Source of the DNA: Lysobacterales bacterium
Lineage (GTDB): Bacteria; Pseudomonadota; Gammaproteobacteria; Xanthomonadales; Ahniellaceae
Assembly (NCBI GenBank): GCA_016721845.1
Contig: JADKHK010000005.1
Location: 235,001-299,000 of the forward strand
Reading direction: 5' to 3'
Length of the DNA: 64,000 nucleotides
The notes below the pieces were generated by a model. It saw only the letters and a program-made list of their open reading frames with translations. It searched no databases and was not told where the DNA came from. A program made the position numbers and the translations under genes. This document shows positions 29,066 to 37,057 of the stretch, one piece after another (within the stretch, counting starts at the first letter, position 1; every line of letters starts with the position of its first letter).

Positions 29066-31209
29066 GTTCGGTGCGCCTTGAAGCTGTGGCCCGCGAGACG
29101 GTGGAAATCCCGCTGCAGCCGGCTTCGTTCGACATTTGGGACAAGAAATACCGTCTGAAGAGCAAGCGCGGTGAGGCGATCGATGAAACCATCGACGACA
29201 CCTACAAGCGTGTCGCCAAGGCGCTTTCCGAAACCGAACAGACCGCCGAGAAGCAGAAGTACTGGTACGAACGGTTCCTGTGGGCATTGCGCCGCGGTGC
29301 GATTCCGGCCGGCCGCATCACCTCGAACGCGGGCGCGCTGGAGCACAAGCCGGCGACCAGCACGATCAACTGCACCGTCTCCGGCATCATCACCGACTCG
29401 ATGGATGACATCCTCGGCAAGGTCCACGAGGCCGGGCTGACGCTGAAGGCCGGTTGCGGCATCGGTTACGAATTCTCGACGCTGCGCCCGAAAGGCGCGT
29501 TCGTCGCCGGCGCGGGTGCGTACACCTCGGGTCCGATGTCGTTCATGGATATCTACGACAAGATGTGCTTCACCGTGTCGTCGGCCGGTGGCCGTCGCGG
29601 CGCGCAGATGGGCACCTTCGATGTGTCGCATCCGGACGTCAAGGATTTCATCCGCGCCAAGCGCGAGGACGGGCGCCTGCGCCAGTTCAACCTCAGCCTG
29701 TTGATCACCGATGAATTCATGGACGCGGTCGCGGCTGACGGCGACTGGCCGCTGGTGTTTCCGGTGCACGTCAAGGAACAGGGCGAAGTCGAACTCGGCG
29801 ATGCCACCCAGGTGGTCTGGCGCGACTGGCCGACCAAGCAGAACTACGTTTCGCGCGACGACGGTCTGGTCGCGTGCAAGATCTATGGCCACATCCGTGC
29901 GCGGCACCTGTGGGACATGATCATGGTCTCGACCTACGATTTTGCCGAGCCCGGGTTCATTCTCATCGACCGCGTCAACGAGATGAACAACAACTGGTGG
30001 TGCGAAACCATCCGCGCCACCAATCCCTGCGGCGAACAGCCGCTGCCGCCCTACGGGTCCTGCCTGCTCGGCTCGGTGAATCTCACCAAGTTCGTGCGCG
30101 ATCCGTTCACCGCCAAGGCGCGCTTCGACTGGGACGAGTACAAGGAAGTCGTGCGCGTGTTCACCCGCATGCTCGACAACGTCGTCGAGATCAATGGCCT
30201 GCCGCTGGAACAGCAGCGCCACGAGATCACCAGCAAACGGCGTCACGGCATGGGCTTCCTCGGTCTCGGCAGCACACTGACCATGCTGCGCATGGGTTAT
30301 GGCTCGAACGAATCCTGCAAGTTCACCGAGGACGTGTCGCGCGACATGGCCGTGGCCGGCTGGGAAGTGGCGTTGTCGCTGGCCGAAGAAAAAGGCCCGG
30401 CACCGATCATGGACCAGGACTTCACCGTCACCGGTGAAATGCTGCGCAAGCGCCCGGAAATGATCCGCGACGGCATCAAGATCGGCGACGTGCTCAAGGG
30501 TCGCGTGCTGCACGCCAAGTATTCGCGCTACATGCAACGCGTGGCATCGGTGGCGCCGGAGCTGGTGGCCAGGCTGGCCGAGACCGGCGCGCGCTTCACC
30601 CACCACAGCTCGATCGCGCCGACCGGCACGATCTCGCTGTCGCTGGCGAACAATGCATCGAACGGCATCGAGCCGAGCTTCGCGCACCACTACAGCCGCA
30701 ACGTCATCCGCGAAGGCAAGAAGTCGAAGGAAAAGGTCGAGGTCTATTCCTACGAACTGCTGGCCTACCGTACGCTGGTGAACGCGAAGGCGATGCCCTA
30801 CGCAACCGATGCCGAGTCGAAGCTGCCGGACTACTTCGTGTCCGCGGACGACATCACGCCGAAGGCGCATGTCGACATTCAGGCGGCGTCGCAGATCTGG
30901 GTCGATTCGTCGATCAGCAAGACTGCGAACGTGCCGACCGACTATGCCTACGAGGATTTCAAGGACATCTATCGCTACGCCTACGAAAAAGGCTTGAAGG
31001 GATGCACGACTTTCCGCTTCAATCCCGCCGCGTTCCAGGGCGTGCTCGTGAAGGAGCAGGATCTCGAGAACACGACGTACCGCTTCGAGCTCGAAGATGG
31101 TTCGCTGGTCGAGGTCAAAGGCAACGAAGAAATCGAATACGACGGTGAGATTCACACTGCGGCGAATTTGTTCGATGCACTGAAAGAGGGCTACTACGGA
31201 AAATTCTGA
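29062..31209 (+). CDS. nrdJa: Adenosylcobalamin-dependent (class II) ribonucleotide reductase, catalytic part
   Basis: 715 residues. GGAGGAA at 29047-29053 lies eight bases before ATG 29062. Catalytic features are Cys104 (TINCTVSG), the radical motif NPCGEQ with Cys323 and Glu325, the PLPPYGSCLLGSVNL block, and a late GCTTFRFNP segment. Reduction of ribonucleotides by thiyl radical chemistry needs a C-terminal cysteine pair to recharge the site. This protein ends GYYGKF with no CxxC tail, as in the split NrdJa of Pseudomonas aeruginosa. The missing tail is encoded by nrdJb at 32185. There is no N-terminal ATP-cone. NrdR control is suggested by the box upstream. Confidence 0.93.
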   Translation: MSSVRLEAVARETVEIPLQPASFDIWDKKYRLKSKRGEAIDETIDDTYKRVAKALSETEQTAEKQKYWYERFLWALRRGAIPAGRITSNAGALEHKPATSTINCTVSGIITDSMDDILGKVHEAGLTLKAGCGIGYEFSTLRPKGAFVAGAGAYTSGPMSFMDIYDKMCFTVSSAGGRRGAQMGTFDVSHPDVKDFIRAKREDGRLRQFNLSLLITDEFMDAVAADGDWPLVFPVHVKEQGEVELGDATQVVWRDWPTKQNYVSRDDGLVACKIYGHIRARHLWDMIMVSTYDFAEPGFILIDRVNEMNNNWWCETIRATNPCGEQPLPPYGSCLLGSVNLTKFVRDPFTAKARFDWDEYKEVVRVFTRMLDNVVEINGLPLEQQRHEITSKRRHGMGFLGLGSTLTMLRMGYGSNESCKFTEDVSRDMAVAGWEVALSLAEEKGPAPIMDQDFTVTGEMLRKRPEMIRDGIKIGDVLKGRVLHAKYSRYMQRVASVAPELVARLAETGARFTHHSSIAPTGTISLSLANNASNGIEPSFAHHYSRNVIREGKKSKEKVEVYSYELLAYRTLVNAKAMPYATDAESKLPDYFVSADDITPKAHVDIQAASQIWVDSSISKTANVPTDYAYEDFKDIYRYAYEKGLKGCTTFRFNPAAFQGVLVKEQDLENTTYRFELEDGSLVEVKGNEEIEYDGEIHTAANLFDALKEGYYGKF

Positions 31210-31223
31210 TCGGACGCGTCCGA
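31210..31223. repeat. Perfect 14-bp palindrome after nrdJa
   Basis: TCGGACGCGTCCGA begins on the base after the nrdJa stop. There is no loop and no T-tract, so it is more likely a protein-binding or methylation-type site, or chance, than a terminator. The remaining sequence to 31425 holds no supported gene; TAAAAT at 31392-31397 is a possible -10 element of the next gene. Confidence 0.3.
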
Positions 31224-31425
31224 ATTCGTGCGGATGTTGCGTTAGATCAATGTGTGCGTCGGTGGAAGCGCCGACGATGCAACGGGCCATGGATGGCACG
31301 TTCGGCCGGGCGTGGCAACACGATCGGCCTTCGGCCGTCCGGGTAACCGGCGGTTGCGGTGGCGGGACCGGATGCCGACCACTGACCACAATAAAATCAA
31401 CTGAAGCAGCTGGAGGGTTCGTCCC

Positions 31426-31890
31426 ATGAGTAATGATTCGATGATGTCCAACGTGGCCGATGCAATGGCCGACATGAAAGCCGCCGTAGCCGACAAGGCC
31501 AGCGACGCGATGGCCGGTGCGAAGAAGGTCGTCGCCAAGGCGAAGAAGGCCGTCGTCAAGGCCGAGAAGGCCGTGGTGAAGAAGGCCGGCGCGGCCAAGA
31601 AGGCCGTGAAGAAGGTCGTCGCGAAGGCGAAGAAGGCCGCCGCTCCGAAGAAGGCCGCGAAGAAGGCCGCCAAGCCGGCAGCGAAGAAGGCTGCACCGAA
31701 GAAGGCCGCCAAGAAGGCCGCTCCGAAGAAGGCCGCCAAGAAGGCCGCTCCGAAGAAAGCGGCGAAGAAGGCTGCCAAGCCGGCCGCGAAGAGAGTCGTG
31801 AAGAAGGCCGCTCCGAAGAAGGCTGCGAAGCCGGCAGCGAAGAAGGCCGCTCCGAAGAAAGCAGCCAAGAAGGCTGCAAAGAAGAAGTAA
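31426..31890 (+). CDS. Histone H1-like lysine/alanine-rich repeat protein
   Basis: 154 residues. The first about 30 residues are an amphipathic acidic-basic stretch (MADMKAAVADKASDAMAG). The rest is almost only Lys, Ala, Pro and Val, in KKAAPKKAAK-type repeats like the C-terminus of eukaryotic histone H1 and of AlgP or Hc1-type bacterial proteins. Such proteins bind DNA or RNA non-specifically and affect nucleoid packing. GGAGGG lies seven bases before the ATG. It sits between the two halves of the class II reductase, on the same strand, with a terminator-like hairpin after it. Repeat number is expected to vary between strains. Confidence 0.85.
   Translation: MSNDSMMSNVADAMADMKAAVADKASDAMAGAKKVVAKAKKAVVKAEKAVVKKAGAAKKAVKKVVAKAKKAAAPKKAAKKAAKPAAKKAAPKKAAKKAAPKKAAKKAAPKKAAKKAAKPAAKRVVKKAAPKKAAKPAAKKAAPKKAAKKAAKKK
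31705..31758 (+). repeat. Tandem 27-bp repeat within the H1-like gene
   Basis: Two adjacent 27-base units (31705-31731 and 31732-31758) differ at one base and encode AAKKAAPKK. Shorter related units continue on both sides (about 31640-31889). Such an array can expand or contract in frame by slippage or recombination. Confidence 0.85.
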
Positions 31891-31896
31891 TTGCAC

Positions 31897-31921
31897 GGGC
31901 GACCTGGTCGCCCTGCGTTTT
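31897..31921 (+). terminator. Terminator-like hairpin after the H1-like gene
   Basis: GGGCGAC, loop CTG, GTCGCCC, then TGCGTTTT, starting six bases after the stop codon. The T-tract is short, so termination may be partial and allow read-through to nrdJb. Confidence 0.6.
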
Positions 31922-32051
31922 GGCGGTCCAGCGGGCGCTGCAATCTAGGCGTTTCGCAATTGACGGGCCGAGGTCTCGCACACGCCGGGTCAGCGTGTGT
32001 TTGAGGCGCGTCCACCGGCGTTTGCGCTTGCGCAACACCGGTTCGGACATC

Positions 32052-32085
32052 CTCCTGCGCATGACCATGCGCAGGAGCCTCTTTC
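32052..32085 (+). terminator. Strong hairpin between the H1-like gene and nrdJb
   Basis: CTCCTGCGCAT, loop GACC, ATGCGCAGGAG is a perfect 11-bp stem followed by CCTCTTTCC. It could be a second, weak terminator, or an RNA structure in the nrdJb leader. No other feature is seen in 31922-32184. Confidence 0.45.
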
Positions 32086-32184
32086 CAGAGATGTCGCGCG
32101 ATCAAGCATCGCGCGGCGTCGGCGCTTCGGCGCCTTTCGACAACCATGCAGCGCGGAGACGCGCCAGACCGGACGGGAACAGCG

Positions 32185-32937
32185 ATGGCGATCAAGATCG
32201 GCAAGAAGATCAAGGGCTACAACGTGGTGCGGGCCGACGACAAGGCCAGGGCCCTTCCCGAAGTCGCCATGAGCGCGCCGGTCGAAGCCATCGCGATGCC
32301 GAAGTCCGCTGAAGTCATCCAGATGACCGAGCAGGTCGAGCGCCCGGACGTGCTGATCGGCTCGACCTACAAGGTCAAGTCGCCGCTGTTCGAGCATGCG
32401 CTGTACGTGACGCTCAACGACATCGTGCTGAATCAGGGCACCGAGCACGAACTGCGGCGCCCGTTCGAAGTCTTCATCAACTCCAAGAACATGGACCACT
32501 TCCAGTGGATCGTGGCGCTGACGCGCATCATGAGCGCGGTGTTCCGCAAGGGCGGCGACGTCACCTTCCTGGTCGAGGAAATGAAGGCGGTGTTCGATCC
32601 GCGTGGTGGCTACTTCAAGGCCGGCGGGGTCTACATGCCCTCGATCGTCGCCGAGATCGGCACCGTGGTTGAAGCGCATCTGAAGTCGATCGGTCTGATC
32701 CACGATCCCGAAATGAGCGTGGAAGCGCGCAAGCTCATCGCCGAGAAGCGCGCGCAATACGAGTCGCGCTCAAAAAAAAACACTGACGTAGAAGCGGAAG
32801 CGGCCGTAGTGCCGGCCGACCTGGCCGAGAAGTTTCCGCCCAGCGCGACCATGTGCAACAAGTGCAATACGCGAGCCAGCATCATCATGGACGGCTGCGC
32901 CACCTGCCTGAATTGCGGCTATTCGAAATGCGGCTGA
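32185..32937 (+). CDS. nrdJb: Class II ribonucleotide reductase small partner (TSCPD-type, cysteine tail)
   Basis: 250 residues counted from ATG 32185 (the frame is open to 32146). The central part, about residues 60-170, is the TSCPD/NrdJb domain: LYVTLNDIVLNQGTEHELRRP, RPFEVFINSKNMDHFQWIV, FRKGGDVTFLVEEMKAVFDP. The C-terminus holds six cysteines (224, 227, 238, 241, 244, 249) arranged as CNKC, CATC, and CGYSKC. These supply the dithiol that re-reduces the NrdJa active site, and probably a zinc knuckle. It therefore completes the reductase encoded by nrdJa about 1 kb upstream. A run of nine A residues lies just before the cysteine tail. The gene ends inside the 3' end of the convergent glycosylase gene (19-base overlap). 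Confidence 0.88.
   Translation: MAIKIGKKIKGYNVVRADDKARALPEVAMSAPVEAIAMPKSAEVIQMTEQVERPDVLIGSTYKVKSPLFEHALYVTLNDIVLNQGTEHELRRPFEVFINSKNMDHFQWIVALTRIMSAVFRKGGDVTFLVEEMKAVFDPRGGYFKAGGVYMPSIVAEIGTVVEAHLKSIGLIHDPEMSVEARKLIAEKRAQYESRSKKNTDVEAEAAVVPADLAEKFPPSATMCNKCNTRASIIMDGCATCLNCGYSKCG
32772..32780 (+). other. A9 homopolymer, possible slippage site in nrdJb
   Basis: Nine consecutive A residues in a GC-rich gene, read as the end of Ser196, then Lys-Lys-Asn. One extra A gives SKKKH and a stop; one fewer gives SKKTLT and a stop. Either event would remove the whole cysteine tail while keeping the TSCPD domain. Confidence 0.6.
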
Positions 32938-33440
32938 GCGTTTGACGCGGCGAGCGCTGCGCGCACCGCGCGGCGCCAGATTTCGGACTTGCCGCTCGCC
33001 GCGATCGATGCGTGCGCCGGGCTGGTCGACGGCAGGACAGTGCCTTCAACGGACCATCCGGGGAAATGACGACGCAGGCTGGATGCGGCCTTGTGACCGT
33101 TGAACAGGATGCGGCGGATTGACGGATGAGCGGCGAGCAGGCCCGGGACGTCGTTCGGCTGCTCGCTCATCGTATCGATGGCGCTGTCGAGGCTGCCGTC
33201 GCGTTCGCATTCGGCGAGCACGTCCCACACGGCGATGCCGGCCCTGTGCAGTGCCTGCACGCGCAGGGCGTAGTCGGCGGACGGATCGAAACCGAGCAGT
33301 TCGCCGAGAATCGGCCAGAACTGGTTGCGCGGATGGGCGTAGTACTGCTGGGCCCGGAGCGAGGCGACACCGGGCATCGAGCCCAGAATCAGTACGCGCG
33401 CATGTGCTGCGATCAGCGGTGGAAAACTTCGTGCCTGCAT
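32919..33440 (-). CDS. DNA-deoxyinosine glycosylase (uracil-DNA glycosylase superfamily)
   Basis: 173 residues. The motif GSMPGVASLRAQQYYAHPRN (residues about 20-39) followed by QFWPILGELLG identifies the family 6 hypoxanthine-DNA glycosylase group. The second active-site loop is NGHKAASSLRRHF and the third PSTSPAHASI. It removes deaminated adenine from DNA. The start ATG 33440 gives the family N-terminus; a longer frame upstream lacks homology. It follows the NRDE protein gene after a two-base gap, so the two are likely co-transcribed. Its end overlaps nrdJb on the other strand by 19 bases. Confidence 0.88.
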   Translation of the reverse strand: MQARSFPPLIAAHARVLILGSMPGVASLRAQQYYAHPRNQFWPILGELLGFDPSADYALRVQALHRAGIAVWDVLAECERDGSLDSAIDTMSEQPNDVPGLLAAHPSIRRILFNGHKAASSLRRHFPGWSVEGTVLPSTSPAHASIAASGKSEIWRRAVRAALAASNAQPHFE

Positions 33441-33442
33441 CG

Positions 33443-34201
33443 TCAACGCCGCTCGAAGGATTGGTCGGTGCCGCCGAGCGCCACACCCATCGGTCCGAAG
33501 CGACGTTCGATGAAACGCACATGGTCGTCGGCCACCAGCACGACGGTACTGGCGCGGGTGCCGTAGGGTTCGCCGACGATGAAGGCTGCGGACAGGCGTC
33601 GCTCCCAATCCATCGGCACACCGGTCTGCGGCAGTTCGTCGTCGGCCGCGAGGCGCGGATCGGCGAGCGCGTCGAACAGCGGTGCGACATCGTCGGTGCC
33701 GGTCTCGATCCAGTCGACCATGCGCGCGCGCAATTGCAGCGCCTTCGGCCAGGGGGTGTTCAAGTCCGCGTTCGACAGCGCGTGGACGCCGAGCTCGACG
33801 GCGCGCATGCGCACCTCGGGATGACTGCCGGCGTACCAGAGCCCATTCGGCTCGAAGGCCAGCAGGTTGTAGCGGCCGAAGTCGTGCGCATGCGCTTGCA
33901 GCGAACTCAGTTCGTCGTGCAAGTCACTGGCCGATGCCGCGCGCCGCACCAGATCACCGCGTGAGCGCAAGCCGGATTCCGGCGCCCCGGTGCGGACATT
34001 GGTGACCGCGAGCACGCGTCCTGCGCGCGTGGCCAGCAACCAGCTGCCACCGGCCTGCAGGTCGCGGCCACCGAAGACCTGCGGCGCATCCTCATGGAAG
34101 TCCGCGGCGGCGCTGGGACGGGCATGGAACTCGTCGCGGTTCGCAGCGAGCACGAGCCGATAACGCGGATGCTGGTTCAAGGCGAAGGCGATCAGGCACA
34201 T
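33443..34201 (-). CDS. NRDE family protein (TANGO2-like)
   Basis: 252 residues. It begins MCLIAFALNQHPRYRLVLAANRDEF, in which residues 2-25 show the N-terminal cysteine and the NRDE motif that names the family. GGRDLQAGGSWLLA and RLAVTN-type segments follow. The N-terminal Cys2 is typical of Ntn-hydrolase-like folds, and TANGO2 proteins have been linked to heme trafficking and metabolism; the bacterial role is not settled. First gene of a two-gene minus-strand unit with the glycosylase. Confidence 0.9.
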   Translation of the reverse strand: MCLIAFALNQHPRYRLVLAANRDEFHARPSAAADFHEDAPQVFGGRDLQAGGSWLLATRAGRVLAVTNVRTGAPESGLRSRGDLVRRAASASDLHDELSSLQAHAHDFGRYNLLAFEPNGLWYAGSHPEVRMRAVELGVHALSNADLNTPWPKALQLRARMVDWIETGTDDVAPLFDALADPRLAADDELPQTGVPMDWERRLSAAFIVGEPYGTRASTVVLVADDHVRFIERRFGPMGVALGGTDQSFERR

Positions 34202-34213
34202 GGGCGGCGCAGC

Positions 34214-34242
34214 GGGACAATCCGCGGGTTTGCGTCTATAAA
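34214..34242 (+). promoter_or_regulatory. Candidate promoter of the PhoD-type gene
   Basis: GGGACA (34214-34219), 17-base spacer, TATAAA (34237-34242). The -10 box is strong and is embedded in a small inverted repeat GCGT-CTATAA-ACGC. It lies 86 bases before the ATG in the divergent gap with the NRDE gene. Confidence 0.45.
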
Positions 34243-34328
34243 CGCGTGGGGATCTGAAACATGGCGTGGCCAGAATCGCGGCGCAAGCCCGGCCAATCCG
34301 CCGTCACCAACAGCGAAGGGAGACCACC

Positions 34329-36515
34329 ATGAGCACGAGCCGCACCACGCGCCGCGAGGCACTGCGCATCCTGACCGTCGCCGCCAGCGCCAGTGCGCTC
34401 GGCCTGAGCGGTTGCGACAGCGATTCGAACAGTCCCGATCCCGGCACGCCACAAGGCAGCGGCGCGATCGTGCCGAGCGATGCGCTGTACCCGCAGGGCG
34501 TGGCATCGGGCGATCCGCGTCCGGATGCGGTGGTGGTGTGGACGCGTTTCTCCGAGAGCGGCCAACACGCCGATGCCAGCCTGCGCCTGCAGGTGTCGAC
34601 GGCCGAGAGCTTCGGGCAACTGCTGGTCAATCACGACTTCACCGCGCGCGCTGACGCGGATGGCTGTCTCAAGGTGCGTGTCACCGGATTGACCGCCGGC
34701 ACTCGCTACTTCTATCGCTTCCTGTTGCCACGCAACGGCGATTTTCTCGCGTCGCCGACCGGTCGCACCAGGACCGCGCGCGCCGCGACCGATGCGACGC
34801 CGGTCAAGTTCGCGGCGATCAGCTGCAACGATTACATCGGCCGCTATTTCACCACCCTGATGCCCCTGCTCAACGAAGACCTCGACTTCGTGCTGCACCT
34901 CGGTGACTCGATCTACGAGACCACCGGCGACCCGAGTTTCCAGGGCGGTGCCGCGGCGCGCGCGATCACCTTCGATGACCGCAATGGCGCGATCACGCTC
35001 GGTGCCGCGGGTTCGACCTTCCAGGCCGCGAAGAGCCTCGACAACTACCGGCAATTGCATCGCGTCTACCGCAATGACGGTCTGATGAAGCAGCTCTACC
35101 AGCGCTTCCCGGTCGTCGCGATCTGGGACGATCACGAGTTCTCGGATGATTCGTGGAAGGCGATGGGCACCTATCGCGACGGACTGTTCGAGGAGCTGGA
35201 CGAAGAGCGTCGCCGCAATGCCGAGCAGGCCTACTTCGAATTCATGCCGGTCGATACCGATCTCGGCGGTGCGCAGGCGGCACTGGGTGTCGATCGCGCG
35301 AACCTGTATCCGCGGACCGTGCTGTATCGCAAGCTGCGGTTCGGTCGCGATCTTGAATTGTTCCTCAGCGACTATCGTTCCTATCGCCCCGACCACCTGA
35401 TTCCCGAAGATGCATTCCCGGGTGCCGTGGTGATGGATCGCGCTGCGCTGACGCAATTCTTCGCTGCCCAGCACATCCCCTACGAAGCCGTGCGCGCGCA
35501 ATTCTCGCCCTACCTCGACATCGACCAGCCGCAGTTCGCGGTCTACAAGCAGGTGTTGCAGGCGACCCTGACCCAGGCCTACCTCAATGAAGGCGTCGAC
35601 CTCGGTCAGGCCGCCTTGCGCGCCCAGAACGCGGCGCGCGGCTTCGTCGCGACCACGATCCTGAATTCGCTGCTGCAGCAGTACAACGCGGCGGTGCCGG
35701 CGGGGCAACGCGTGCCGCTGATTCCGGATGCGCTGATCGCGACGCTGGATACCGGCATGGCCTGGTACACGCTCGGCAAGACCTCGCTGTTCGGGTCGGT
35801 CGGGTCGCGCTACTTCGTGGTCGAGCAGACCTTCCAGATCTACGCGGCGTGGCTCGCGACGACGCGCGGCCTGCAGACCCAGAATGCCCTCGGCGACACC
35901 CAGTTGAACTGGCTGGCGGCGCAGATGGCGGCCTCGACCGCGAAATGGAAAGTGCTGGCGAGTTCGGTCTCGACGCGACCTCTGGTGCTCGATCTGACGC
36001 CCCCGCCGCTGGGCGTGCCGGCGCCATTCAACCAGCGCTTCCTGCTCAATGTCGATCAGTGGGACGGGTTCCCGCAGGGCAAACAAGGTTTGTTCGCGCG
36101 TCTGCCGGCAGGCAGTGTGGTGCTGTCCGGCGACATCCACGCGACCCTCGTCGGCACCCAGGCGGTGACCGGTGGCGCGATCGCCGAATTCACCACGCCG
36201 GCGGTGTCGTCGGCGAGTTTCCGCGAACTGCTCGCAACCACGGCGGCGAATGATCCGTTGCTGGCACCGCTTGCCGCGGCCTTGTTGCCGGCGCTCGACC
36301 AGCTGATCGCGCCCGCCGGCCTGAGCTACGTGCAGACCACGCGCCCCGGCCACACCGTACTCGACAGCAGTCCCGGCGAGTTCAAGGCCAATATCCGCCA
36401 GTACGACCCGCTCGTGGTCCTGAGTCCGCCGCCGGCCTCGGCCCCTGCGCCACAACGGGACCTCCACTACCGCTTCGATGGCCAGAATTTGTCCGGAACA
36501 CCGACGCCCGGGTGA
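34329..36515 (+). CDS. PhoD-like alkaline phosphatase/phosphodiesterase, Tat lipoprotein
   Basis: 728 residues. The N-terminus has a twin-arginine motif (TTRREALRI) followed by a hydrophobic stretch and the lipobox LSGC, so Tat export with lipid anchoring is likely. An Ig-like N-terminal PhoD domain (GDPRPDAVVVWTRF, GLTAGTRYFYRF) precedes the metallophosphatase core: SCNDYIG, HLGDSIYE, WDDHEFSDDSWK and LSGDIHATLVG. The core is longer than in typical PhoD because of an insertion at about residues 330-520. GGGAG lies before the ATG. It probably releases phosphate from organic phosphates outside the inner membrane. Confidence 0.9.
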   Translation: MSTSRTTRREALRILTVAASASALGLSGCDSDSNSPDPGTPQGSGAIVPSDALYPQGVASGDPRPDAVVVWTRFSESGQHADASLRLQVSTAESFGQLLVNHDFTARADADGCLKVRVTGLTAGTRYFYRFLLPRNGDFLASPTGRTRTARAATDATPVKFAAISCNDYIGRYFTTLMPLLNEDLDFVLHLGDSIYETTGDPSFQGGAAARAITFDDRNGAITLGAAGSTFQAAKSLDNYRQLHRVYRNDGLMKQLYQRFPVVAIWDDHEFSDDSWKAMGTYRDGLFEELDEERRRNAEQAYFEFMPVDTDLGGAQAALGVDRANLYPRTVLYRKLRFGRDLELFLSDYRSYRPDHLIPEDAFPGAVVMDRAALTQFFAAQHIPYEAVRAQFSPYLDIDQPQFAVYKQVLQATLTQAYLNEGVDLGQAALRAQNAARGFVATTILNSLLQQYNAAVPAGQRVPLIPDALIATLDTGMAWYTLGKTSLFGSVGSRYFVVEQTFQIYAAWLATTRGLQTQNALGDTQLNWLAAQMAASTAKWKVLASSVSTRPLVLDLTPPPLGVPAPFNQRFLLNVDQWDGFPQGKQGLFARLPAGSVVLSGDIHATLVGTQAVTGGAIAEFTTPAVSSASFRELLATTAANDPLLAPLAAALLPALDQLIAPAGLSYVQTTRPGHTVLDSSPGEFKANIRQYDPLVVLSPPPASAPAPQRDLHYRFDGQNLSGTPTPG

Positions 36516-36531
36516 CTTTCGACAGTCTGAG

Positions 36532-36574
36532 GTGGCGGAAACGGCTATGATTACGGCGTTTCCGCCACTCTTTC
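36532..36574 (+). terminator. Terminator after the PhoD-type gene
   Basis: GTGGCGGAAACG at 36532-36543 and CGTTTCCGCCAC at 36557-36568 pair perfectly over 12 bases with a 13-base loop, followed by TCTTTC. A fit for an intrinsic terminator with a weak T-tract. Confidence 0.7.
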
Positions 36575-36637
36575 TGAGCAGAGCGTCGGGGCAAGCTATC
36601 GGCATGCGGACCATCCGTCCGCCCTTCGGAGCGTGTC

Positions 36638-37057
36638 ATGAGTGTTTTGTCTGCCGTTCGTAGTCTTGGTCTTGCGGCACTGATCGCGGCCCTGCCGACC
36701 GCGGCCCAGGAAGCTGGCGATGCGCCGGCCCTGATTTCCGATACCCAGTACACCGCCGTGTTCACCCAGTCGCAGAGTTCGTGGCTGTTGCATCCGGCCG
36801 CGGCTGGCGCGCTGATGCGCCTCGACGTGCGCTGCCGCGACGATGCCGCGATCGCCCCGGGCCTGTGGCTGGTCACGACCGATGCGGTGGGCCAGGTCGA
36901 ACTGGTCGCGCCGTCGGTCACCGTGCTGCCGCCCGGACATCCTGAGCGCATTCCGCTGCTGGCCTGCGATTCGGCGGTGAGCGGCGGCCTGCACCTGCCG
37001 GCCAAATTCATCCAGACGCTGGCGCGCGAACACGGCGCGGTGCGCATCGATGGTTGA
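36638..37057 (+). CDS. Secreted hypothetical protein
   Basis: 139 residues. A signal peptide (SLGLAALIAALPTAAQ) precedes a small domain with two cysteines (VRCRDDAAIAPG and LLACDSAVSG) that could form a disulfide. GGAG lies seven bases before the ATG. No family is recognised. Its end overlaps the GlxA-type regulator by eight bases, which suggests co-expression. Confidence 0.7.
   Translation: MSVLSAVRSLGLAALIAALPTAAQEAGDAPALISDTQYTAVFTQSQSSWLLHPAAAGALMRLDVRCRDDAAIAPGLWLVTTDAVGQVELVAPSVTVLPPGHPERIPLLACDSAVSGGLHLPAKFIQTLAREHGAVRIDG

Noticed and set aside
31640..31889. CRISPR-like direct repeats
   Set aside because: Repeats are contiguous coding units without unique spacers; they encode the Lys/Ala tail.
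31242..32213. Antisense frame with FFAAFLAAFF repeats
   Set aside because: It is the reverse complement of the Lys/Ala repeats of the H1-like gene.
32772..32780. nrdJb as a frameshifted pseudogene at the homopolymer
   Set aside because: The A9 form keeps the frame through the complete cysteine tail, so the gene is intact as written.
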